Assembly: GCA_947501445.1 (NCBI GenBank)
Contig: CANMVS010000002.1
Location: 545,690-609,689 of the forward strand
DNA from: an uncultured Rhizobiaceae group bacterium
GTDB lineage: Bacteria > Pseudomonadota > Alphaproteobacteria > Rhizobiales > Rhizobiaceae
Direction: 5' to 3'
DNA length: 64,000 nucleotides
Shown here one piece after another: positions 36,096 through 44,396 of this stretch (the first letter of the stretch is position 1; every line of letters starts with the position of its first letter). The notes below the pieces were generated by a model that saw nothing but the letters and a program-made list of their open reading frames with translations, did not search any database and was not told the DNA's origin. The translations under genes were made by a program, and so were the position numbers.

Positions 36096-36314
36096 ATGTC
36101 AACGAAACCCAAAATCACCATATCGACAAAAATGGATGTTCTGATGGCGCAATATCCGGAAACCCTGCCGGTGCTGTTTGATAACAAAATCCACTGCTTC
36201 GGTTGCCTTCTTGCCGCTTTTCACAATGTCGGCGATGCGGCGCGCGAGCACAATCTTGATGAGGATTACCTGCTCTCCGAGTTTATTCTGGCGGCATCAG
36301 CCAGGCTGGCGTAG
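36096..36314 (+). CDS. DUF1858 small redox-disulfide protein
   Basis: 72 residues with the domain signature M-D-V-L-M-A-Q-Y-P-E and I-H-C-F-G-C-L-L-A, i.e. a C-x2-C redox or metal pair, then H-N-L-D-E-D-Y-L-L. DUF1858 proteins often sit near hybrid cluster proteins, nor/nnr genes or Fe-S repair genes; function is not established. A perfect NnrR box upstream puts it under nitric oxide/anaerobic control. GGAG precedes the ATG. It is convergent with the dnr-type gene. Confidence 0.85.
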   Translation: MSTKPKITISTKMDVLMAQYPETLPVLFDNKIHCFGCLLAAFHNVGDAAREHNLDEDYLLSEFILAASARLA

Positions 36315-36321
36315 AGCACGA

Positions 36322-37017
36322 TCAATCATGGCCACTGCCCACCATTACCAGCTTGTGGCCTTCGACCAGGACAACCTTTTTGCGACCGCTTGATACCCAT
36401 CCCATTTCTTCCCATTTGCTCATCAGGCGGGAGACCGTGTGCAGTGTCGTTCCGGTCATCTCTGAAATATCCTGACGGGTAATCGGAAAGTCGATCAGGA
36501 TCCCCTCATCGGTTTTTTTCCCGGTTTGATTGGCAAGCCGCAATAAGGCATTTGCAACGCGTTGCTCCACTTTGTTCATCGCCAGGGCCATGACCTGATC
36601 TTGTGTTTCCGCAAGACGTTTGCCCACCGTGGCATAGGAATTCGTTGCAAAAGCCGGGTGGGTGGTTATCACCTGATCCCATATCCGGGTCGGCCAGATG
36701 ATCGAAACGCAGTCAACCGCAGCAATCGCATTTGCCGGATAGGTGTCGCGACCAATCGCTTTGGCAATGCCATATAATTCACCGCCTGAAATATAGCGGG
36801 CAATCATCTGCTCGCCCTCAGCATTGATCTTCACAACCTGAATATGACCATCGAGCAGCAAAAAAAACGAATGGGCCTGTTCGCCCTCACGAAAAATGGT
36901 TGTTCCTTTTTCACAGCGCTGCGCCGTACCCTGGTCAAGCAGGTCCTGAATCGCATTTGGCTCCATACCGTCAAATGGCGGCAGATCCCTCACCAGCGAT
37001 ATATTCAATGCATGCAT
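36322..37017 (-). CDS. Crp/Fnr-family regulator, Dnr/NnrR type
   Basis: 231 residues: cyclic-nucleotide-binding-like sensor domain (residues about 10-130), dimer helix, and a winged HTH reading T-R-Q-D-I-S-E-M-T-G-T-T-L-H-T-V-S-R. It lacks the N-terminal Cys cluster of FNR, so it is not an Fe-S oxygen sensor of that type. Together with the nos/nnrS context this suggests the NO-responsive, probably heme-binding Dnr/NnrR group. It should bind the boxes at 34509 and 36036. No clear box was found in its own 173-bp upstream gap. Confidence 0.88.
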   Translation of the reverse strand: MHALNISLVRDLPPFDGMEPNAIQDLLDQGTAQRCEKGTTIFREGEQAHSFFLLLDGHIQVVKINAEGEQMIARYISGGELYGIAKAIGRDTYPANAIAAVDCVSIIWPTRIWDQVITTHPAFATNSYATVGKRLAETQDQVMALAMNKVEQRVANALLRLANQTGKKTDEGILIDFPITRQDISEMTGTTLHTVSRLMSKWEEMGWVSSGRKKVVLVEGHKLVMVGSGHD

Positions 37018-37190
37018 ACAACCAGCCCTGTTCCATCAGGTAATCGTCATTACAGGCAAACTGGCATTGCGGTTCAATTGATGCAACGTGAATTAACAAA
37101 GGCATATAGGTTTTGCCAATGCGTCGAGCGTTCAATGCACCACAGAAGCAATGAAACTTCCCTGAAAATCGGGTAGCTGGCGCTTGTTTC

Positions 37191-37895
37191 CTAGGATTTG
37201 CGTGCCGCCCAGGCCATTCCCCGACGCATCATTTGTGTGACCTGCGGCACCTTCAGATCGTCCAGTGTATGACCGATGGAACAGTAGAAAACATGGCCTT
37301 TGTCCCACCGGCGTTTCCAAACCACGGGAATAACCGTGCCTTCAATCCACCAAAGGTGGTCACCGGAGAACGTTGTCGTCGCCAGCACCTCATTCGACGG
37401 ATCAACCAGCATGTAATATTGTTCCGAATGCAGCTTGAAACTCCTGATGCCCTTGACAATCGGATCATCCGGTCGGGTGATGGTGACATCATAATCAACA
37501 AAATCGTCCGACGGGACCGGATTGTCAGGCCAGCCGGGCGGGTGTGCGACAAACTGCCCGCCAATCATGAAATGATAGGATGGATGGTCACGGAACGCAT
37601 CACCCATGTGGCCATGCCAACCGGCTATACCGCATCCGTCGGCAACCAGTTTCAAAAGACCCAACTCTTCTTCGCGGGTAATATTGCCAAATTCATCCTG
37701 ATGGGATGACCGGGCGCTGGACCAGATCGGCACGATAAGGTCGATGTCGGCCATCCCATCCGGGTCAGCAAGCGGTGCAAGCGTGTTATGCACCACAACA
37801 TCGAAGCCTTCCTCTATCAAAAGAGCCTCACACCAATCGCCAAATGTTGTTGGTCGGTGGCCTTCCCAACCGCCGACAAATAATGCTGCTTTCAT
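37191..37895 (-). CDS. ThuA-like domain protein
   Basis: 234 residues of the ThuA/glutamine-amidotransferase-like fold: A-L-F-V-G-G-W-E-G-H-R-P at the start, G-I-A-G-W-H-G-H-M-G-D-A-F (near 90) and S-E-Q-Y-Y-M-L-V-D. ThuA proteins occur in sugar-catabolic operons (first in trehalose utilisation) and probably act on keto-sugars, but the reaction is not settled. It is last in the first ABC sugar operon, overlapping the dehydrogenase gene by ATGA. Confidence 0.87.
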   Translation of the reverse strand: MKAALFVGGWEGHRPTTFGDWCEALLIEEGFDVVVHNTLAPLADPDGMADIDLIVPIWSSARSSHQDEFGNITREEELGLLKLVADGCGIAGWHGHMGDAFRDHPSYHFMIGGQFVAHPPGWPDNPVPSDDFVDYDVTITRPDDPIVKGIRSFKLHSEQYYMLVDPSNEVLATTTFSGDHLWWIEGTVIPVVWKRRWDKGHVFYCSIGHTLDDLKVPQVTQMMRRGMAWAARKS

Positions 37896-38764
37896 TGTGA
37901 TTGTTCTTTCATGAATGCAAAAATCGAAGCCATGTCACGCTCGCCGAAACCATTCTTTCGGGCAGCCTCGACAACATCGAGCGTGGTTCTGGTTTGCGGC
38001 ATGGAAACACCCAGTGTGTCAGCAAGCGCGAGTGCGTGTTCCAGATCCTTGCGGACCAGATCAACCGTGAATGATACAGCCTGCCCTGCCTCATCCAGGT
38101 ATTGTTCGCGTCGATAGGACAGCATTGGTGCTGCAGCAGCAGAGTTTTCTATGACATCATAGGCATCAGCTTCTGCGATGCCTGCGCGACCGGCAAGCGT
38201 GAGCGCTTCCGAGACCGTTTGATTAAGACCATGAACGAGCATATTGACCGATAGCTTCATGGCCGCACCCGCGCCGGTGCGGCCAAGCCAGATAGTCTTG
38301 CGTCCCATCGCGCCAAACACCTGATGCAATTCGGGGTAAGCGTTTTGCGCACATCCAGCCATTATCAAGAGCTGCCTGTCTTGAGCGGCTTGCGTCGAAC
38401 CGGAAACCGGAGCGTCTACAAATGTCTTGCCGACCCGCTCTGCCTCCACAGTGATCTGCTGAACCAGATCCGGGCTCATTGTGCCCATTTCAACCAGCAA
38501 TGAGGCGCCATCTGCCGCAACCAACCCCTCACGTCCAAGATAGACGGCGCGGGCCGCTGCATCATCGGCCAACATGGTAATGACGATTTGATTGCCGTTT
38601 GCCAGATCCGCTGGGCGCTCCACGCTTCTTGCCCGATGGGCATTCAGGAACCGTTTTGCCGGAGCATGGCTGCGGTTCCATATGGTCAGATCATGGCCTG
38701 CACCAACACAATTGGCTGCCATACGGCTGCCCATGCGACCCAGGCCGCCAAAACCCATCTTCAT
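37892..38764 (-). CDS. Beta-hydroxyacid dehydrogenase (3-HIBADH/GarR family)
   Basis: 290 residues: N-terminal G-G-L-G-R-M-G-S-R-M-A NAD(P) motif, F-V-D-A-P-V-S-G-S substrate loop near 120, and catalytic Lys in G-A-A-M-K-L-S-V-N near 170. It would oxidise a 3-hydroxy acid or reduce a semialdehyde such as tartronate or sugar-acid semialdehyde. ATG 38764 sits 2 bp after the ABC ATPase stop. Placement between ATPase and ThuA supports a role in breakdown of the imported sugar or polyol. Confidence 0.9.
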   Translation of the reverse strand: MKMGFGGLGRMGSRMAANCVGAGHDLTIWNRSHAPAKRFLNAHRARSVERPADLANGNQIVITMLADDAAARAVYLGREGLVAADGASLLVEMGTMSPDLVQQITVEAERVGKTFVDAPVSGSTQAAQDRQLLIMAGCAQNAYPELHQVFGAMGRKTIWLGRTGAGAAMKLSVNMLVHGLNQTVSEALTLAGRAGIAEADAYDVIENSAAAAPMLSYRREQYLDEAGQAVSFTVDLVRKDLEHALALADTLGVSMPQTRTTLDVVEAARKNGFGERDMASIFAFMKEQSQ

Positions 38765-38766
38765 GA

Positions 38767-40284
38767 TCAAGCGACCTTGAGGTTATTGTCTGACAAGCCG
38801 GATATTGCCTGGATCAGATTATCCTCGGTTACCTCGTCAGAGGTAAACTCACGCATCACCCGGCCATTGTACATTGCGACTATACGGTCAGAAACATGCA
38901 GCACTTCGGGCATCTCGGACGAGATGACAACAACCGCGTAGCCTGATTTGGCAAGTTTGCGCAGCAGATTGTGGATCTCCGATTTTGAACCAACGTCGAT
39001 ACCACGTGTTGGTTCATCAACAATCAATACCTTCGGGTGCATGCCAAGCCATTTGCCAATGACTATCTTTTGCTGGTTTCCGCCAGACAGATTTTGAACC
39101 GGTTGCCGCCAACTTGGCGTCTTGATTTCCAGCTGATCGTGATAGGTGTTGTAAATCTTCAGTTCTTCAGTGCCCGATACGAATGGCCCCGTGGTCAGAG
39201 CATCAATCTGCGGCAAGGTCATATTGTCCCTGCAGCTCATGGCCAGAACGAGGCCCTGTTCTTTACGGTTTTCCGGCACCAGCGACAGGCCGAACTGAAT
39301 GGCTTCCACAGGCGAATTGATGTCAACAGCTTTGCCCTGCAGATGGATTTGTCCGCTCGTGGGTTTTCGAAGACCAAACAAAGTCTCCGCAATTTCAGTC
39401 CGCCCCGCACCAACCAGACCGTAAAAACCAACGACCTCACCCGTTCGCACTTCAAAACTGACATCCTGATACAGCTTGCCGCAGGAAAGATTTTCAACGC
39501 TAAGCGCGACATCACCGGTTTCAACGTGCTCGTGGAGGCGCTCATAGGAAAGGCTGCGACCAATCATCAGCTGGGTTACTTCGTCCTCATTGGTTTCAGC
39601 TGTCATCAGGGTTCCGCGATAGGTGCCATCACGCAAAACCGAAATCCGGTTGGAAAGATGGAATATCTCCTCCATGCGGTGGGAGATGTAGACGATGCCC
39701 ACGCCGTCAGCCTGCAGATCACGAATGACATCAAACAGCACCACTTTTTCCTGATCGGTCAGTGAAGCCGTTGGCTCATCAAAAATGACCACCTTTGCAT
39801 CGTGGGTAAGCGCGCGCGCTATCTCCACCATTTGCTTTTTTGCAATCGATAGGGAATCGACCGGGGTTGTTGGCTCAAAGTCACAGTTGAGTTTATTCAA
39901 TATGACATAGACACGCTGATGCAGCGTTTTCCAGTCAACCAGTCCAAAGCGTTTTTTCGGCAACTCACCCAGAAAAACATTTTCCGCAACCGTCATTTCC
40001 TCAGCCAGCGACAGTTCCTGGTGGATGAGGATAACGCCGCTTTGCTTTGCTTCAAGTGGTGTCCGCATGACAACCGGACTGCCGTCGATGACAATCTTGC
40101 CGCCATCGGGCTGATACATGCCCGCCAGCACCTTCATCAGTGTCGATTTGCCTGCGCCATTTTCCCCGAGCAGAGCATGCACTTCACCCGGCTGCACGTC
40201 GAAATTGACGTCATCAAGCGCGCGAACACCAGGAAAGGTCTTGACGATCCCCACAAGCTGAAGTGTCGGATTGCTGATGCTCAT
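38767..40284 (-). CDS. Sugar ABC transporter ATPase (RbsA/XylG type)
   Basis: 505 residues with two fused ATPase domains, as in ribose/xylose/galactose importers. First domain: Walker A G-E-N-G-A-G-K-S-T-L, Q-loop, V-D-S-L-S-I-A-K-K-Q signature-like, Walker B V-V-I-F-D-E-P-T-A-S-L. Second domain: signature L-S-G-G-N-Q-Q-K, D-E-P-T-R-G-I-D-V-G, and a degenerate Walker A as usual for the family. Start ATG 40284 overlaps the permease stop. The imported substrate is unknown. Confidence 0.95.
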   Translation of the reverse strand: MSISNPTLQLVGIVKTFPGVRALDDVNFDVQPGEVHALLGENGAGKSTLMKVLAGMYQPDGGKIVIDGSPVVMRTPLEAKQSGVILIHQELSLAEEMTVAENVFLGELPKKRFGLVDWKTLHQRVYVILNKLNCDFEPTTPVDSLSIAKKQMVEIARALTHDAKVVIFDEPTASLTDQEKVVLFDVIRDLQADGVGIVYISHRMEEIFHLSNRISVLRDGTYRGTLMTAETNEDEVTQLMIGRSLSYERLHEHVETGDVALSVENLSCGKLYQDVSFEVRTGEVVGFYGLVGAGRTEIAETLFGLRKPTSGQIHLQGKAVDINSPVEAIQFGLSLVPENRKEQGLVLAMSCRDNMTLPQIDALTTGPFVSGTEELKIYNTYHDQLEIKTPSWRQPVQNLSGGNQQKIVIGKWLGMHPKVLIVDEPTRGIDVGSKSEIHNLLRKLAKSGYAVVVISSEMPEVLHVSDRIVAMYNGRVMREFTSDEVTEDNLIQAISGLSDNNLKVA

Positions 40285-41282
40285 AAGCGCAACTCCTCTT
40301 CGCCCTTACGGTTCAATTGCTTATCGAGGTAAAGAACAGCGATCAAAATGACCCCAAGAATGACCAGCACGTAAAATGCCGGAACCTGCATCAGGTTCAT
40401 GCCGTTGCGCAAAATACCAATGGCCAGCACGCCGCCGAATGTGCCGATGATATTGCCAGCACCACCGGTCAGTTTGGTTCCTCCCAGAACCACAGCAGTG
40501 ATGGTCCATAGCTCGTAATCCCGGCCGAGATTGGGTGTTGATGCACCCATTTGGGTGGATAATGTGATACCGGCGAGTGCGGCAAAAAACCCGACGATCA
40601 TGAAATTGATCACCATGTTCGGGCCAACGCGGATACCGGCGTTTACAGCGGCTTCCCTGTTCCCGCCCACGGCATAGGTATTTCGGCCGTGTACAGTGCG
40701 CGAAAGTAGAATATGAGCAGCGACAGCGCATAGAATAAACAACAGCGCCAGTGTCGGCACAGGGCCGATGGAACTGGAACCAAAATCGGAATAAGCAAAA
40801 TTGGCCGCATAAAATGATTGCTCTTCGGTATAGACAAAAACCAAACCACGCACACCGAGCATCGCGCCAAGCGTAACGATGAAGGCATCAACACCGGTTT
40901 TCCAGACAATGAAACCATTGACGGCCCCAAGGACAATACCGCTCAACAACCCGGCTGCAACCGCTGGCAACATCTGCCAGTTCCCCCAACTGTCGAACAT
41001 CGGCCAGCCCATGATGCTGACGGCAAGGCTTGCCGCAAGTGCGAGCGTTGCACCGACGGACAGATCAATATTGCCGTTGATCATCACAAGGGTCATGCCA
41101 AGAGCGATCAGACCGATTGTCGAGGTCTGGACGAGCAGGTTTTTCATATTCTGCGCGTCGAAAAAATACTCGCTGGCGAACGAAAAGAAGATGAAAATGA
41201 TTGCTACAAATACCCAGATTGGATTGCGAATAATCCAGTTGAGTGCAACATTGGGTTTTTTCTGTGCGGCGATGTCAGACAT
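40281..41282 (-). CDS. Sugar ABC transporter permease (RbsC type), second
   Basis: 333 residues with about nine to ten membrane segments and the family motif N-G-N-I-D-L-S-V-G-A-T-L, plus V-G-G-N-R-E-A-A near the cytoplasmic coupling region. ATG 41282 has AAGGAG upstream; upstream in-frame codons are overlap with the first permease. It pairs with the permease at 41294-42358 as a heterodimer, and the ATPase start overlaps its stop. Confidence 0.94.
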   Translation of the reverse strand: MSDIAAQKKPNVALNWIIRNPIWVFVAIIFIFFSFASEYFFDAQNMKNLLVQTSTIGLIALGMTLVMINGNIDLSVGATLALAASLAVSIMGWPMFDSWGNWQMLPAVAAGLLSGIVLGAVNGFIVWKTGVDAFIVTLGAMLGVRGLVFVYTEEQSFYAANFAYSDFGSSSIGPVPTLALLFILCAVAAHILLSRTVHGRNTYAVGGNREAAVNAGIRVGPNMVINFMIVGFFAALAGITLSTQMGASTPNLGRDYELWTITAVVLGGTKLTGGAGNIIGTFGGVLAIGILRNGMNLMQVPAFYVLVILGVILIAVLYLDKQLNRKGEEELRL

Positions 41283-41293
41283 GGCGATCTCCT

Positions 41294-42358
41294 TCAGGCA
41301 ATCGGCGACAACAGTCGCCCGCGTTTTGCAGCAACGTCGAGCCACACGGCCAGGATGATGACGACCCAGGTAACTATCCATTGGGCAAAATACGGAAATC
41401 CGAGCAGCAAAAGCCCGTTCTGGATGAACCCCAATATCAGCACACCAAGCACCGTTTTCAGGATATTTCCCGACCCGCCCAGAAGCGACGTACCCCCCAG
41501 AATGACACCCGCAAGCACCAGGAGCTCGTAGCCCTGTCCCACATTGTTTTGTGATCCCATCACACGACTGCCAAGAATTATCGCGGCAATGCCGGTGCAA
41601 AATGCGGAAATGAGATAGGTTGAAAACACAACACGATTGCGGCGAATGCCTGAAAACACAGCCGCTGTTGCATTGCCGCCCACCGCGTAAATTCGCCGGC
41701 CATAGGGAGTGCGCGACATCACGATATGCATGATAACCGCCAGAACGGCGAATATGACAATCGGTGTGGCGACACCCAGGATGTCACCGCGGCCAAAAAT
41801 GGCAAACCATGTGGTTTCCTGATCAGCAACGTCAACATTCTTGCCGCCGGAGTAGATGAGCGTAAGCCCCTGAATGGCGGAAAGCATGCCCAGTGTCACA
41901 ATCAGAGAATTCAATTTGAGAAAGCCAATCAAAAAGCCATTGACTGCCCCAAGGACAAGGACCGCAATCAACATGATGCCAATTGCCGGTGTCGCTCCCA
42001 ATTTATCATGAAGATCAACAACCATGACTGTGCCGAAGGAAAGCATGGATCCAACCGAAAGGTCGAGATTTCCTGAAAGGACCACCACGGTCACGCCGAC
42101 TGCCATAACACCGATGATCGCGGATTGGCGCAAGACGGTCAGCAGGTTCTCGGGCGACAGGAATTTGTCTGAAAATATCCCAAACCCGATCATAAAGAGC
42201 ACGAATGCGATGAATATCCCCTGGCGAGCCAGAAGGGATTTCACATCGATGCTTGCCGGCTCTTTGCCAACTTCAATCGCAGCCACTCTTTGATCCTCCC
42301 CGATCACACGTTGCCCCCGCCACGACAATCCATGTCCGGCTTTTACATCCGGCAACAT
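41294..42358 (-). CDS. Sugar ABC transporter permease (RbsC type), first
   Basis: 354 residues, about ten membrane segments, motif S-G-N-L-D-L-S-V-G-S-M-L, and V-G-G-N-A-T-A-A-V-F near the coupling helix. The N-terminal about 45 residues before the first membrane segment are longer than usual, so an internal start is possible. ATG 42358 follows directly on the SDR stop (TGA-ATG). It lies 11 bp before the second permease. Confidence 0.92.
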   Translation of the reverse strand: MLPDVKAGHGLSWRGQRVIGEDQRVAAIEVGKEPASIDVKSLLARQGIFIAFVLFMIGFGIFSDKFLSPENLLTVLRQSAIIGVMAVGVTVVVLSGNLDLSVGSMLSFGTVMVVDLHDKLGATPAIGIMLIAVLVLGAVNGFLIGFLKLNSLIVTLGMLSAIQGLTLIYSGGKNVDVADQETTWFAIFGRGDILGVATPIVIFAVLAVIMHIVMSRTPYGRRIYAVGGNATAAVFSGIRRNRVVFSTYLISAFCTGIAAIILGSRVMGSQNNVGQGYELLVLAGVILGGTSLLGGSGNILKTVLGVLILGFIQNGLLLLGFPYFAQWIVTWVVIILAVWLDVAAKRGRLLSPIA

Positions 42359-43156
42359 TCAAACTAGCGTCATTCCACCATCAATCATAATGATTTGCCC
42401 CGTCATATAGTCGCTATCGCTCGATGCCAGAAAGGTTGTTGTGCCCGTTATATCCGATGGTGTCGCGACCCGTCCGCGCAAAATGTCAGCAGAAAATTCA
42501 GCAATCGCCTGCCCCTCTCGCTCCGACGCCCCGATCTCCATCAAATCCTGGTCGAGCTGTTTCCACATTTCTGTCGCAACAACACCCGGTCCGAAACCGG
42601 TAACCGTGATATTGTGTTTTGCCAGATCACGCGCACCCGATTGGGTCAGTGAAACGACAGCAAATTTCGACGCACAATAGGGTGCAACATTATCGAAACC
42701 CTGACGACTGGCGATCGATGCGGTGTTGATAATTTTACCGCCGGTGCCCTGTCTGATCATTTGTTTGGCGGCTTCCTGCATGCCAATCAGAACGCCAAGG
42801 CCGTTGATTTCCATAATCTGGCGCCAGTTTTCCTCGGTCACATCAAGAAAATTCATCGGTTTGTTGATGCCAGCATTATTGAATTTCACATCGATTTTTC
42901 CAAAGGCATCGACCGCTTTGGAAATCATGTCGCGAACATCCTGACGTTTGCTTACATCAACCTTTGCGGAAACAACCTTTGCGCCGTTTTGTGCCGCACG
43001 CCCCAGATTTGCCTTCACAACGTCTTCAGCCAGTTCTGCGTCCAGATCTGCAAAACATACATCCGCGCCCTCATCAAGCAGCGCTTCCCCAATCGCGCGC
43101 CCAATTCCCCGCGCCGCACCCGTCACGATACAGGAACGTCCTGACACTCTGCCCAC
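42359..43156 (-). CDS. SDR oxidoreductase in the first sugar ABC operon
   Basis: 265 residues: T-G-A-A-R-G-I-G cofactor motif, N-N-A-G-I near 90, catalytic S-I-A-S-R and Y-C-A-S-K, C-terminal M-T-G-Q-I-I-M-I-D-G-G. It would oxidise a sugar alcohol or reduce a keto sugar. It is closely similar to the SDR at 46231-47034 on the other side of the divergent regulator (both read G-x-N-K-P-x-x-F-x-D), so the two are paralogues or act on successive steps. The start is GTG 43156 with GAGAGGA upstream. Confidence 0.9.
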   Translation of the reverse strand: MGRVSGRSCIVTGAARGIGRAIGEALLDEGADVCFADLDAELAEDVVKANLGRAAQNGAKVVSAKVDVSKRQDVRDMISKAVDAFGKIDVKFNNAGINKPMNFLDVTEENWRQIMEINGLGVLIGMQEAAKQMIRQGTGGKIINTASIASRQGFDNVAPYCASKFAVVSLTQSGARDLAKHNITVTGFGPGVVATEMWKQLDQDLMEIGASEREGQAIAEFSADILRGRVATPSDITGTTTFLASSDSDYMTGQIIMIDGGMTLV

Positions 43157-43191
43157 AGCGTGTCCTCTCTAAAGCGTAAAAGAAAACAAAT

Positions 43192-43219
43192 GTGGCGCGA
43201 AATCGAAACTCCGCGCCAC
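43192..43219. other. Stem-loop after solute-binding-protein gene
   Basis: GTGGCGCG (43192-43199) pairs perfectly with CGCGCCAC (43212-43219). It lies 11 bp after the binding-protein stop and before the rest of the operon, with no U-tract. Such hairpins usually protect the abundant binding-protein mRNA from 3' decay and lower downstream expression. Confidence 0.6.
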
Positions 43220-43230
43220 CTGGGAGATTA

Positions 43231-44172
43231 TCAAAAAACGGGTTTTGTAAACTCGTTCATGTTTTTCTGGGTGATTTTCGGTGTATCGAAATAGTTCAAT
43301 TTCGGCACTTCCTTGCCACCAAGAACATCGATTGCAGTCTGCAGTGCAGCTTTCGCATCATCAACCGGAGACTGATAGATCGAGCCGTAATATTCACCGC
43401 GACCCATGGCTTCATAGCCAACAGCAAAGTTTGTTGCGCCAATGAAAGCAATGCCGGTACGACCGGCGGCTTTGGCAGCGTTCAATCCACCAACACCCAT
43501 ATTGTCATCGCCAGCGTAAACGCCATCGATATTGTCATATTTGGTCAGGAATGCTTCCATCACACGCTGTGATTTTTCCCGGTTCCAGTCACCTGGCTGT
43601 GTCTCAATGATTTTCACATCCGGGCAGGCTTCTGCCAGGCGGTCTTCAAAACCTTTTTGACGCTCGATAGCTGTGGTGTAACCGGGTTGGCCGGAAATCT
43701 GTACAACTTCGCCCTTGTTGCTGAGCGCTTCGCACATCAGTTCAGCAGAACGCGCGCCCTGGGTAATATTATCCGGGCCAGAGAATGCTGCAATGAATTC
43801 CATGCCTTCAGCTGCAATGTTCGAATTGGTGATAATTACCGGAATACCAGCCTGTTGCGCCTTGCGCACGGCGGGAACAACGGCCTTACCATTTGTTGGC
43901 CAGATGATGATGGCATCAACTTTTTGCTGGATCAGATCCTGAATCTGGGCAATTTGCCGTGCAACGTCGCCGCCAGCATCAAGCACGACGGCTTCCACGT
44001 CGCTATTGGCATCTGCTGCTTCAATAAACGCTTTTTCGTAGGTTGTCTGATAACTGTCCACGCCAACATTGTTCTGGGTGATCCCGATCTTCATGCCCTC
44101 GGCAGATGCGGCACCGGCCAACGATACAGCCGCAATTGCAGTAGTCGCCGCTAAAAGCTTGCTAAATTTCAT
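43231..44172 (-). CDS. Periplasmic sugar-binding protein (ribose-binding type)
   Basis: 313 residues with a signal peptide (A-T-T-A-I-A-A-V-S-L-A-G-A-A-S-A) and a Peripla_BP_4 fold: I-G-I-T-Q-N-N-V-G-V, I-Q-D-L-I-Q-Q-K-V-D-A-I-I-I, V-Y-A-G-D-D-N-M-G-V-G-G. It delivers substrate to the two permeases encoded downstream. ATG 44172 is chosen by the signal peptide and the GGGAGGAAAG upstream. It is first in the operon; a palindromic operator candidate lies 158 bp upstream in the divergent promoter region. Confidence 0.94.
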   Translation of the reverse strand: MKFSKLLAATTAIAAVSLAGAASAEGMKIGITQNNVGVDSYQTTYEKAFIEAADANSDVEAVVLDAGGDVARQIAQIQDLIQQKVDAIIIWPTNGKAVVPAVRKAQQAGIPVIITNSNIAAEGMEFIAAFSGPDNITQGARSAELMCEALSNKGEVVQISGQPGYTTAIERQKGFEDRLAEACPDVKIIETQPGDWNREKSQRVMEAFLTKYDNIDGVYAGDDNMGVGGLNAAKAAGRTGIAFIGATNFAVGYEAMGRGEYYGSIYQSPVDDAKAALQTAIDVLGGKEVPKLNYFDTPKITQKNMNEFTKPVF

Positions 44173-44313
44173 TGTCTTTCCTCCCGGGCCAAAAGCCCTC
44201 GCGTTAATTCCTCCCGACCCAAACACAGTTCGTCCAAGCCGACCACCCAACAACTGGAGTGTGCGGGGTTAACTTGCCGCAAAGAGAGGTTTCAGTGAGT
44301 CCGAAATATATTC

Positions 44314-44344
44314 ATATTGGATATTTTTCTATCCATAATGGATA
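44314..44344. promoter_or_regulatory. Palindromic operator between divergent sugar operons
   Basis: TATCCATAATGGATA (44330-44344) is a perfect palindrome around a central A. A further half, ATATTGGATA, lies at 44314-44323, so the half-site (T)TGGATA occurs three times in 31 bp. The site sits 53 bp before the HTH-SBP regulator start and in the promoter region of the divergent binding-protein gene, as expected for an autoregulated local regulator. Confidence 0.6.
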
Positions 44345-44396
44345 TTATGCAGCTTTCTACAATCATTCAATTTGAACATTCTTGCTGGAGGTCACC

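Noticed and set aside
37018..37190. Autoregulatory Dnr box upstream of the Crp/Fnr gene
   Set aside because: TTGCG and TTGAT half-sites occur near 37065-37085 but not with the required 14-bp spacing.
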